Shown here piece after piece: positions 1-13,700 of a stretch of DNA of 56,257 bases. Source of the DNA: Candidatus Hebobacterum abditum (GTDB lineage: Bacteria; Armatimonadota; Hebobacteria; Hebobacterales; Hebobacteraceae); NCBI GenBank assembly GCA_029821875.1, contig JALGXW010000036.1:1-56257 (forward strand). The letters run 5' to 3'. How positions within the stretch are numbered: position 1 is the stretch's first letter; each line of letters begins with the position of its first letter. The notes under the pieces are model-generated. The model made no database searches and was not told the origin of the DNA. It worked only from the letters and a program-made list of their open reading frames with translations. The position numbers and the translations under genes are program-made.

Positions 1-1
1 G

Positions 2-244
2 TGGCTCGACGTCAACGGGGTGAAGCTGGCTGACTGGGATGGCATCCAGAACGGCCCTCCCGGTGGCTGGCAGTGGGTCGGATCCAAGGAGAAGGGTCAG
101 CGTTGGACCTTGCGTTTCCTGTGGGCGGGGGGCATGCAGGGAACCCAGACGCACAACCTCTGGATCGGCGCGGACGAGAGCCCCATTCTCTGGTGGATCA
201 AGGTGACCGACCTCGAGGAGCACCTCGTCTACCCTCCGGAGTAG
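2..244 (+). CDS. C-terminal fragment of an unidentified protein (cut by window edge)
   Basis: The frame is open from the first base of the window to a TAG at 242-244, so only the last 80 residues are visible. The fragment is rich in tryptophan and glycine (W-D-G, G-G-W-Q-W-V-G, W-T-L-R-F-L-W) and ends in a charged tail. That composition suggests a beta-rich, possibly secreted or carbohydrate-related domain, but I do not recognise a family. A GTG at 20 exists, but coding evidently began upstream. A strong hairpin lies about 110 nt downstream and may end its transcript. Confidence 0.6.
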   Translation, partial: WLDVNGVKLADWDGIQNGPPGGWQWVGSKEKGQRWTLRFLWAGGMQGTQTHNLWIGADESPILWWIKVTDLEEHLVYPPE

Positions 245-3874
<3,630 letters not shown>

Positions 3875-3904
3875 ACAGCCACTTCTCTGAAGGGTGATAC
3901 TGCC

Positions 3905-4996
3905 ATGGCGAAGATTGGGCTTGGAGTCGTTGGGTGTGGTGACGTTGCGTTCCGGACGTACTTCCCCGCGATCGCAACGATGGGCGATAGGGCGGGCCTG
4001 GTCGCCGTCTGCGACACGCGCGCGGAGCGGGCCGAGAAGGCGCGGGAGCACTTCGGCGCCGCGCGAGCTTACGCCGATCTCGATGCTCTGCTCGACGACA
4101 AGGCCGTCGACGTCGTCGTGAATCTCACGAACGTAAGCAGCCACGCCAGCGTGGGGATGAGGGCACTTCAGGCGGGGAAACACCTATACCAGGAGAAGCC
4201 GATCGCCAGCGCCCTCAAGGACGCCGACGCGCTTATCGGCGAAGCGGAGCACAGAGATCTGCTGATCGTCTGTGCTCCGGGGGTGAGCTTGACTCCCGCC
4301 CGCCAGCGGGTCGCCGACATGATCCGGGGCGGCGAACTCGGCCGCCTGGCGCTCGCGCGGGCGGCCGGCCTCACTGACGGACCGGCCCGTTGGGATGACT
4401 ACTCCTCGGACCCGTCCTGGTTCTATGAGGACGACGTCGGGCCGCTGATCGACACTGGTGTGTATGCCGTCGACTACCTCGTGCACGTACTCGGTCCAGC
4501 CAGACGCGTGAGCGCCTTCGCCGGGCTCGTGCGGCCCGAGGTAACCGCGACTGCGAGAGGTGCTGCGGAGAAGCACGTCCGCGCGAAGACGCCGGACACA
4601 TACGACATCCTGCTGGAGTTCGACGGGCCTTCGTACGCGCAGCTTGCCTGCAGCTTCTGCGTGCCCGTGGCCCGCGGCCCCGCGGTCGAGTTCTTCGGGG
4701 ACAAAGGGACAATCGCGGTGTGGGAGGTGTGGGACACGCCGCAGGCCGAGATGATGCTCGCCGGTGACACGTCATGGCGGCCTCTCGACCCCGCTGAGGC
4801 CGCCTCGGTCGGCGTCGAGGCAAGCTACGTGATGGGCCTCTCCCATCTCGTCGACTGCATCCTCACCGGGGAGAAGCCGGTGCTCGATGGCCGCCGCGGC
4901 CGGCACGTGCTGGAGGTCATGCTGGCAGTGAGGGAGTCGGCCTCTACTGGGAGAAGCAGCGAACTGCAGCCATTTCCCGAAATGGCAGGGGGCTAG
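3905..4996 (+). CDS. Gfo/Idh/MocA-family NAD(P)-dependent oxidoreductase
   Basis: This 363-residue cytoplasmic enzyme begins with a Rossmann fold: G-V-V-G-C-G-D-V for the dinucleotide loop near residues 7-14, then V-A-V-C-D. The family signature E-K-P-I-A is near residue 99, with the conserved lysine. The C-terminal half is the usual alpha/beta oxidoreductase domain with a D-T-G-V-Y-A-V-D-Y-L-V-H segment. Members oxidise or reduce sugars, inositols and related polyols; the substrate here is not visible. It starts 30 nt after the beta-galactosidase, and its TAG abuts the ATG of the next gene, so the three are probably co-transcribed. A role in processing a sugar released by the hydrolase is inferred from this context. 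Confidence 0.88.
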   Translation: MAKIGLGVVGCGDVAFRTYFPAIATMGDRAGLVAVCDTRAERAEKAREHFGAARAYADLDALLDDKAVDVVVNLTNVSSHASVGMRALQAGKHLYQEKPIASALKDADALIGEAEHRDLLIVCAPGVSLTPARQRVADMIRGGELGRLALARAAGLTDGPARWDDYSSDPSWFYEDDVGPLIDTGVYAVDYLVHVLGPARRVSAFAGLVRPEVTATARGAAEKHVRAKTPDTYDILLEFDGPSYAQLACSFCVPVARGPAVEFFGDKGTIAVWEVWDTPQAEMMLAGDTSWRPLDPAEAASVGVEASYVMGLSHLVDCILTGEKPVLDGRRGRHVLEVMLAVRESASTGRSSELQPFPEMAGG

Positions 4997-5800
4997 ATGT
5001 ACCTCAGTTGCTCCACCTGCGTTCACGGTGACCTCGATCTGCGCGATGCACTGGACCGCATCGACGCCCTCGGCTTCAGCGCCTTCGACCTCTTCGCATT
5101 GGAGAACATGGGGCAGGTCTGGCCGTCACGGCTGGCTGCAGGCGATGTTGACTCAGCGGCGATAGCACGCACGATCCGCGATTCAGGGCTCCGGGTGTCG
5201 TCCTTCAACTGCGGCTTCAGTCGGGCGCTGAACGACCCCGATTCGTCTGCGCGCGATCAGGTGGAGGCGGAGTTCACCCCCCTGCTCGAGCTGGCGGCCT
5301 CGGCCGGGTGTTCGGTCTTCACAGTGCAGACCGGTGGCTACGACAACACGATCGGCCGGGTGGAGTCCTTTGACCGGTCGCTGGAGGGGTTGCAGCGCCT
5401 TGTGGCACTGGGGCAGGGCTCAGGGGTCCAACTCAGCTTCGAGCCTCACTGGGGCGCGGTCGTGGAGAAGCCGGCCGACGCCCTCTACATGGTTAAGCGA
5501 CTGTGGCCCGATGTCGGGATCACGTATGACCCCAGCCACTTCGTCATGCAGACCGACATCGGTCCGCTCGCAGACACGGAGCCACTGCTTGAGTACACAG
5601 TGCACGTCCATGTCCGCAATGCATCCCCGGGGAAGATGCAGGCCAGCATGGACGAAGGCGTGGTCGACTTCGCGTGGCTTGTCCGATCTCTGCAAGAACG
5701 GGGCTACGAGGGCGCGGTGGCAATAGAGTATCTGGAATCCGCCGAGGCAGACGCCATGAAGCTCCGGGATGAACTCGTCTCTCTTGGCGTCCCCGCATAG
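4997..5800 (+). CDS. Sugar phosphate isomerase/epimerase (xylose-isomerase-like TIM barrel)
   Basis: The 267-residue product has the AP-endonuclease-2/xylose-isomerase-like barrel. Likely divalent-metal ligands are the glutamate in S-F-E-P-H-W, the aspartate and histidine in T-Y-D-P-S-H-F, the histidines of V-H-V-H-V-R and the late glutamate in A-I-E-Y-L. Proteins of this group isomerise or epimerise sugars or inositol intermediates and are very often paired with Gfo/Idh/MocA dehydrogenases. Here the ATG directly follows the TAG of such a gene, so translation is likely coupled. The exact substrate cannot be read from sequence. A GC-rich hairpin (5820-5842) lies after the stop. Confidence 0.85.
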   Translation: MYLSCSTCVHGDLDLRDALDRIDALGFSAFDLFALENMGQVWPSRLAAGDVDSAAIARTIRDSGLRVSSFNCGFSRALNDPDSSARDQVEAEFTPLLELAASAGCSVFTVQTGGYDNTIGRVESFDRSLEGLQRLVALGQGSGVQLSFEPHWGAVVEKPADALYMVKRLWPDVGITYDPSHFVMQTDIGPLADTEPLLEYTVHVHVRNASPGKMQASMDEGVVDFAWLVRSLQERGYEGAVAIEYLESAEADAMKLRDELVSLGVPA

Positions 5801-5858
5801 GCGGCGCTACGCAATCGCAGCGGGGACGCCCCAGTTCCCCGCACTGGAGGGATGACAC

Positions 5859-6449
5859 ATGGCAGAAGCTAGTCTGAACCCCGCCGACGCGGTCATCGTG
5901 GTGGACGTGCAGAAGGACTTCTGTCCCGGCGGCGCGCTGCCGGTTGCCGGGGGGGACGAAGTCGTGCCCGTCCTGAACCAGTGGATCGGGGCGGCCCAAA
6001 AGGCGGGCGCGAAGATAGTCGTCTCCCGCGACTGGCACCCGCCGACACATTCGAGCTTCAAGGAGTACGGGGGTGTATGGCCGCCCCACTGTGTGCAGAA
6101 CACGGAGGGCGCCGACTTCCATCCGGACCTGAACGTGTCGACCGAGGCGATCATCGTTACTAAGGGCGACAAGGTCGACCACGACGAGTACTCGGACTTC
6201 GAGGGCACCGGACTCGGGGAGCGCCTCAAGGAGCAGGGAGTCAGGCGCGTGTGGGTCGGCGGGCTGGCACTGGATGTGTGCGTGCGCGCGACGGTCCTGG
6301 ATGCGCTCAAGCTCGGCTTCGAGGTGCATGTCATCAGAGACGGCACGCGCGCTGTAAACGTGCAGCCGGGCGACGGCGATCGCGCGCTCGAGGAGATGAG
6401 CGAGGCCGGCGCCATCATCGAAGAGGGAGAACTGGCGTCCGATGTCTGA
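5859..6449 (+). CDS. pncA: Nicotinamidase (isochorismatase-fold amidohydrolase)
   Basis: This 196-residue cysteine hydrolase should deamidate nicotinamide to nicotinate in the NAD salvage (Preiss-Handler) pathway. The catalytic triad is visible: D16 in V-V-D-V-Q-K-D-F, K102 in T-K-G-D-K and C141 in L-D-V-C-V-R-A-T. The metal-site sequence D-W-H-P-P-T-H is typical of PncA rather than other isochorismatase relatives. GGAGGG at 5846-5851 precedes the ATG by about 7 nt. Its last 8 nt overlap the start of the nicotinate phosphoribosyltransferase gene, which takes its product, so the pair is almost certainly translationally coupled. Confidence 0.92.
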   Translation: MAEASLNPADAVIVVDVQKDFCPGGALPVAGGDEVVPVLNQWIGAAQKAGAKIVVSRDWHPPTHSSFKEYGGVWPPHCVQNTEGADFHPDLNVSTEAIIVTKGDKVDHDEYSDFEGTGLGERLKEQGVRRVWVGGLALDVCVRATVLDALKLGFEVHVIRDGTRAVNVQPGDGDRALEEMSEAGAIIEEGELASDV

Positions 6450-7803
6450 CCCAGGACTGGAGAACCCGGCGCGATCCGCGCTCTTCACCGACCTCTACGA
6501 GCTCACGATGGCGGCCGCCTACCACGCAGAGGGGATGGCGGCCCTCGCCGTCTTCGAGCTGTTCTTCCGCGAGCTCCCCGACAACCGCAACTACGTCGTC
6601 GCGGCCGGCCTCGAGGACGTGCTCGACTACCTCGAGCACTGGCGCTTCACTGAAGAGGACATCACGTATCTCGCGGCCCAGATGCCCATGCCGGCCGGCT
6701 TCGCCGATGCCCTCCGGCGCCTTCGCTTTGCCGGCGACGTCCACGCGGTGCCCGAGGGCACGGTCGTCTTCGAGAACGAGCCGCTTGTCCAAGTCATCGC
6801 GCCCATCATCCAAGGCCAGATCGTGGAGACCTCCGTACTCAACCAGATTCACTTCCAGAGCGTCATCGCCACGAAGGCCGCTCGGGTGATCTCTGCAGCC
6901 GCAGGGCGTCAAGTCGTCGACTTCGGCTCGCGCCGCGCCCATGGCACGGACGCGGCACTGAAGGTCGCTCGCGCCAGCTACCTCGCCGGGGCCGCCGGGA
7001 CATCGAATGTCCTGGCCGGCAAGAGGTACGGGATACGGATCTTTGGGACAATGGCGCACAGCTACATCCAGGCGCACGACGACGAGGCAGAGGCATTTGA
7101 GGCCTTCGCCCGCCTCAACCCGCGGACCACGCTGTTGGTCGACACGGCGGACACGCTCGCGGCGGTCAGGAAGATCGTCGAGCGCCGCCGCAAGCTCGGC
7201 GACAAGTTCGACATCGGGGCGATCCGGCTCGACTCCGGCGACCTCGGCCAGCTCGCGAAGGAGTCCCGCGCGCTGTTGGACGAGGCCGGCATGCGAGACG
7301 TTCGGATATTCGCGTCGGGCGGACTGGACGAATACGACATCGCGGCACTGATCGACGGTGGCGCACCCATCGACGGCTTCGGCGTTGGGACCAAGCTGGC
7401 TATATCTGCAGACGCGCCCTCTCTCGATATGGCCTACAAGCTCGTCGAATACGCCGGCGAACCGCGCACCAAGCTATCGGCCGGCAAGGTGATCTGTCCG
7501 GGTCGAAAGCAGGTATTCCGCGTATGCGCTGGAGAGTGTATGGAGCGCGACGTGATCGGACGTTACGACGAGGACGTGCCCGGCCGGCCGCTCCTCGAAC
7601 CCGTGATGACCGGTGGAAAGCGGCTTCCGGCAGCGCGCGTCCCGCTGGAAGCAGCGCGCAGTCACTGCCAAGCCCAGGTGGCTCTTCTTCCTGAGCCGTT
7701 GCGGGCATTGAAGCGGGCCGAAGAAGCCTACCTGGTGTCATTCAGCGACGCCCTCAAGAGAGATCTGGCACGGGTCACGCAGTCACCTCGCCCCGAGCAG
7801 TAG
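6442..7803 (+). CDS. pncB: Nicotinate phosphoribosyltransferase
   Basis: This 453-residue enzyme condenses nicotinate with PRPP to give nicotinate mononucleotide, the committed step of the Preiss-Handler route. Family landmarks are the N-terminal F-T-D-L-Y-E-L-T-M, the D-F-G-S-R-R-A-H substrate loop, the G-T-M-A-H-S segment with H206 at the position of the phosphorylated histidine, and R-L-D-S-G-D-L in the phosphate-binding region. A G-V-G-T segment follows. The length matches bacterial family members. The ATG lies inside the end of pncA (8-nt overlap). It ends 28 nt before a convergent gene. Adjacent sugar dehydrogenases may make NAD supply relevant, but that link is inference. Confidence 0.93.
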   Translation: MSDPGLENPARSALFTDLYELTMAAAYHAEGMAALAVFELFFRELPDNRNYVVAAGLEDVLDYLEHWRFTEEDITYLAAQMPMPAGFADALRRLRFAGDVHAVPEGTVVFENEPLVQVIAPIIQGQIVETSVLNQIHFQSVIATKAARVISAAAGRQVVDFGSRRAHGTDAALKVARASYLAGAAGTSNVLAGKRYGIRIFGTMAHSYIQAHDDEAEAFEAFARLNPRTTLLVDTADTLAAVRKIVERRRKLGDKFDIGAIRLDSGDLGQLAKESRALLDEAGMRDVRIFASGGLDEYDIAALIDGGAPIDGFGVGTKLAISADAPSLDMAYKLVEYAGEPRTKLSAGKVICPGRKQVFRVCAGECMERDVIGRYDEDVPGRPLLEPVMTGGKRLPAARVPLEAARSHCQAQVALLPEPLRALKRAEEAYLVSFSDALKRDLARVTQSPRPEQ

Positions 7804-7831
7804 CCTCACGCGATCTGTGTGACGTCGATCG

Positions 7832-9597
<1,766 letters not shown>

Positions 9598-9636
9598 GCC
9601 AGACAGCGCGCGACAACGCGGAGACTGGAGGAAGCG

Positions 9637-10623
9637 ATGAAGGACCTCAAGCACTCTGTGATGATCTCCTTGATGGGCCGGCAAGCTGACCGCTTCCACG
9701 AATATCAGCCTGCGCGGTCGCTGTCCGAGCGACTCGCACTGGTCAAACAGGTCCAAGGCGTCGAGGGCATAGAGGTTGTCTATCCGAACGACTTCGAGGA
9801 CACGGCCGAATCGGCAACGACGATCAAGCAGTGCGGCCTGCCGGTTTCAGCGGTCAACCTCAACGTGAAGGGGCAGAAGAAGTGGCAGGCCGGCTCCTTC
9901 ACCGCTCCCGATCCGCAGCGTCGCGCCGAAGCGCTGGCCGACTTGAAGACCGCGATGGATCTCGCGATCGAGCTCGACTCGGGAATGGTGACCTGCTGCC
10001 CGCTCATAGATGGGCACAACTACAGCTTCCAAGTGGACTATGAGAAGCAGTGGGCCTGGCTGGAGGAGGCCGTCGCCCAGGCCGCGCAGCACCGACCCGA
10101 GGTGAGGATCAGCCTTGAGTACAAGCTCAACGAATCCCGCAACTTCGCCATACTCGGCGACATGGGCCGCGCTCTCTACCTCTGCGAGCGCCTAGGGCTG
10201 CCGAATGTCGGGGTCACGGTAGACGTGGGCCACGCGCTGATGGCGAGGGAGACCCCGGCCGAGATGATCTGCCTGGCCGCCCGGTCCGGCCGGCTCTTCT
10301 ACGTGCACTTCAACGACAATGGCCGCGAGTGGGACTGGGACATGCTTCCAGGCTCTGTCAACTGCTGGGACCTGATCGAAACCCTCTTCTACCTCGACCG
10401 GCTCGACTGGCAGGGCTGGCTCTGCTACGACGTGCTCACCCGCAACGGTGACCCAGTCGAGCAGATGAACGCGACGATCGCCATCATGGAGATGGCTGAG
10501 CGGCTGCTGGAGAAGATCGGCCCCGAGAGCCTGGAGAGGCATATCCAGGGAGGCGTCCCGGCGCTGACCTTCCGCACGCTCTGGGAGAAGCTGATCTTGC
10601 GTCAGGGCTCTGCGTGCAGGTGA
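9637..10623 (+). CDS. Sugar isomerase-like TIM-barrel protein
   Basis: This 328-residue protein has the xylose-isomerase-like barrel. Candidate metal ligands are the glutamate of S-L-E-Y-K, the aspartate and histidine of T-V-D-V-G-H and the histidine of Y-V-H-F-N-D-N. This set recalls L-rhamnose isomerase-like and sugar epimerase proteins. GGAGG at 9627-9631 lies 5 nt before the ATG. It follows the lyxose-isomerase-like cupin on the same strand and probably belongs to the same transcript, suggesting a short ketose/aldose interconversion route. The specific reaction is not readable from the sequence. Confidence 0.75.
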   Translation: MKDLKHSVMISLMGRQADRFHEYQPARSLSERLALVKQVQGVEGIEVVYPNDFEDTAESATTIKQCGLPVSAVNLNVKGQKKWQAGSFTAPDPQRRAEALADLKTAMDLAIELDSGMVTCCPLIDGHNYSFQVDYEKQWAWLEEAVAQAAQHRPEVRISLEYKLNESRNFAILGDMGRALYLCERLGLPNVGVTVDVGHALMARETPAEMICLAARSGRLFYVHFNDNGREWDWDMLPGSVNCWDLIETLFYLDRLDWQGWLCYDVLTRNGDPVEQMNATIAIMEMAERLLEKIGPESLERHIQGGVPALTFRTLWEKLILRQGSACR

Positions 10624-10682
10624 TCGGCGGCGATGCGTGTAAACCTTTTTCTAAGCCACACGTTCTATTCACAGGGACTACC

Positions 10683-10745
10683 GCGGGCAGCACCCGCTGA
10701 GATCTCCCCACCTGTGCCCGAAGCTGGTCCTCACAGATCGTGGGG
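10683..10745 (+). other. Two stacked hairpins ahead of the giant surface protein
   Basis: In the 171-nt gap, gcggg/cccgc (683-687 and 693-697 of 10 kb) forms one small hairpin. Then ccccac-ctgtg (10706-10716) pairs with cacag and gtgggg (10732-10736, 10740-10745), leaving a 3-nt bulge and a 15-nt loop. They may be a terminator of the isomerase transcript or a structured leader of the next gene. I recognise no known riboswitch. Confidence 0.35.
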
Positions 10746-10794
10746 CCGACTAGTCAACGTGCTCGGCCCGCCGTGAGGTGGAAGGAGGCCTAGG

Positions 10795-13700
10795 ATGCGA
10801 GCGGCATGCTGCGCGCTGCTGTTGCTGGTCACCTCTCTGAGCCTATCGCCGGCCATCGCTGAAGTCGTCCCCGGGCGCGGGCTCGGTGCGCGCCCCCCGA
10901 CCCCGGCCGAGCAGGCCTACATCGATGCGGTCTACACCCAGACCACGGACGTGGCGCCGAACAGGCTGGCCCGCGCGCGGGAGGATCTGGAGAGGCGGGC
11001 GGCCGTGCAGCGCGGCGAGCTGCTGCCGACGGCCGACGGCCTGCCCTCGGCGGTCGACAACAGCACACTGCAGTACTTCCCGCCGATTCGAAGTCAGGGG
11101 AGCCAGGGCTCGTGCACGGCCTGGGCGTCGTGCTACTACTATGACACGTTCACACAGGCGTTCGATGAGGGCTACGACGTTTCGGGCGGGGACAACAACC
11201 ATATCTGCAGCCCCGCCTTCCTGTACCCGCTGATCAATGGCGGGGTCGACTACGGAGCATCGACCCAGTACGCCATGGCCCGCCTGAACGACCTCGGCTC
11301 CTCGAGCTGGGCGCTCAAGCCCTACTCGGCGAGCGATTGGACGTCGTGGCCATCGGAGGCAGCCTGGGTGCAGGCTCTCAACAACCGGACGCAAGAGCCG
11401 CATTGGATTGATGGCTCCACGGCGTCTGGCCTCGACGAGATCAAGCAGCACCTGGCGAACGGCAACCTGGCCGTGACCGACTTCTGGGTCTACGGCACGT
11501 GGTATGACTACTATCCCGCCGATAGGCCGGGCATTCACAGCGACGTCTACTATGCTTCCGATGGTGATGTGTTGGGCGGCCATGCGGTGACCATCGTCGG
11601 GTACGACGACAACAGGAGCTACGTGGATCACCGGGATGAAGAGACGCACTACGGGGCCTTCCTGGTCGCGAACTCGTGGGGCACGTGGTGGGGTGTGCCC
11701 AACAGCACCGGCGCCGGAGACGGCGGGTTCTTCTGGGTCGCGTACGACATGTTCCTCGAGGGGACATTCGGCCCATTGGTCTGCTACAACGATGACCGGC
11801 CGGACTACCGGCCGCGTCTCTACGCCGTCGTCGGCGTGAACCACCCGGAGCGGTGGGACCTGCGGCTCCGCGGGAGTGTCGAGGAGTGGCACTCCCACGA
11901 TGTCATCTACTACGCTGGCGGCGACCTCGCCGTGGCCGACGACAAGCGAATTGCGGTCGATCTGACCGACGGGATCCCACACCTGCCAGGCGACGGCAGC
12001 GGGCTGCTTTCCGCAGACCTCTATGTGTGGAGCGGCTCATACTATGACGCCACGCTGACGAGCGCGGACTTCTTCGCAGATCTGGACGAGGACGGAAGCT
12101 ACGACGAGCACTCCTCGGCCGACCCAACGCTCACAATCCAGCAGGGACAATGGGGCTACGCCTACGCCGGCCTCGGCCACAGCTTCTCCCTCACGGCTGC
12201 TGAGCCGGACCCCTCGGCCGTCGCCTCCCGAGGCATAGCCGATCTGTCTGCGGAGTACGTCGACAACCAGGGACACGGGGTGGCGCTGTGGGAGTGGAGC
12301 GACGGTGGTGCAGGTGGGCTGTTTGCCCCATCGCGGTACGTGCAGAGCCCAAGCTACACCGCGCCACCCAATGACGGCTACTCGGACATCATCGTCACTC
12401 TTGCCGTGACCGCGACCTGCGACGGCGAGGAGGCGCTGCTCGCCGGCGATTCGACGGCCCTGACCGTCCTCGCATCGCGCGTCAGGTTCGAGGATATCGG
12501 CACGGCCCTGAATCTTCCAGCCACGATCGGCGCGGCCTGGGGCGACTATGACGACGATGGCTATCCCGACCTGTACATCGGTGGGCTGTGGGGTGCGCAC
12601 CGCGCCTATCTGCTGCACAATAACGGGGACGGGACGTTCACCGATGTCACAGTCGCGATGGGCCTGCGCATCGCCTCCTCCGACTGGGAGGACTGGGGTG
12701 CTGCCTGGGGGGACTTCAACAACGATGGTGCGCTGGACCTGGTGGTGGTCGGCGGCAATCACCTTCCCTTCCTCTACCGCAACGACGGCGACCACTTCAC
12801 CGACATCGGGGGGGAGGCGGCCGGGTTCAGCAGTGTCTGGTACACTGGGCGCGGCGCTGCCTGGGGCGACTACGATGGTGACAACTGGCTCGACCTCTAT
12901 GTTGCCAACGACTACTGGGGCGCGCCTTCCTACCTCTATCGGAACAACAGGGATGGGACGTTCACCGAGGTAACTAGCGCGGCAGGAATGGACCTGGCGC
13001 CAGCCACCTATGGGCAAGGTTGCGCCTGGGGCGACTACAACAACGACGGGCTGCTGGATCTGATCGTCACTCGGACCCAGGAGGCAACCGGCAGCCAACA
13101 GGCCGCGCGCCTGTACCTGAATGACGGCGACGGCACGTTCACCGACATGGGAGTGGCGGCCGGCCTGCCCGCAAGTAGCCTGGAGGGAGTCGCCTGGGGC
13201 GACTACGATAACGACGGCTGGCTCGATGTCTACCTCGGGGGCAATCAGAACCGCAGCACACTTCTCTGCCACAATAACGGCGACGGCACCTTCACCAACG
13301 TTAACGACGAGGCGATGGATGCCGGCGCCAACTCGCTCGGAGTGGCCTGGGGCGACTACGACAATGACGGGTTCCTCGACCTAGCCCAGGGCAACGGCGT
13401 GCTGCCCCAGTACAACGAGTCCGGCCCCAGCAATCCGTTCCTCTTCCACAACAACAGGGACGGGACGCTCACCCAAGTCGCTGCCTCGGAGGGCGTAACA
13501 GCTCAGCGACGCTACCGCGCCGCCAGTTGGGCCGACTTCAACCTGGACGGGCACATCGATTTGCTCATGGCCGGTGAGGAGGGCTACTCGTGCCTCTACG
13601 AGAACTCCGGCACGCCGGCAGACGGAGACTGGCTCCGGGTCCGCGCCCTCACGAGCGTGACCGGCGATGCCACCGATGGCAGCCCCGTCCGCGACGCCCT

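Noticed and set aside
5820-5842. GC-rich hairpin before pncA as a riboswitch
   Set aside because: It is a single 6-bp stem with an 11-nt loop, with no conserved metabolite-binding features visible. It may be a weak terminator or chance pairing.
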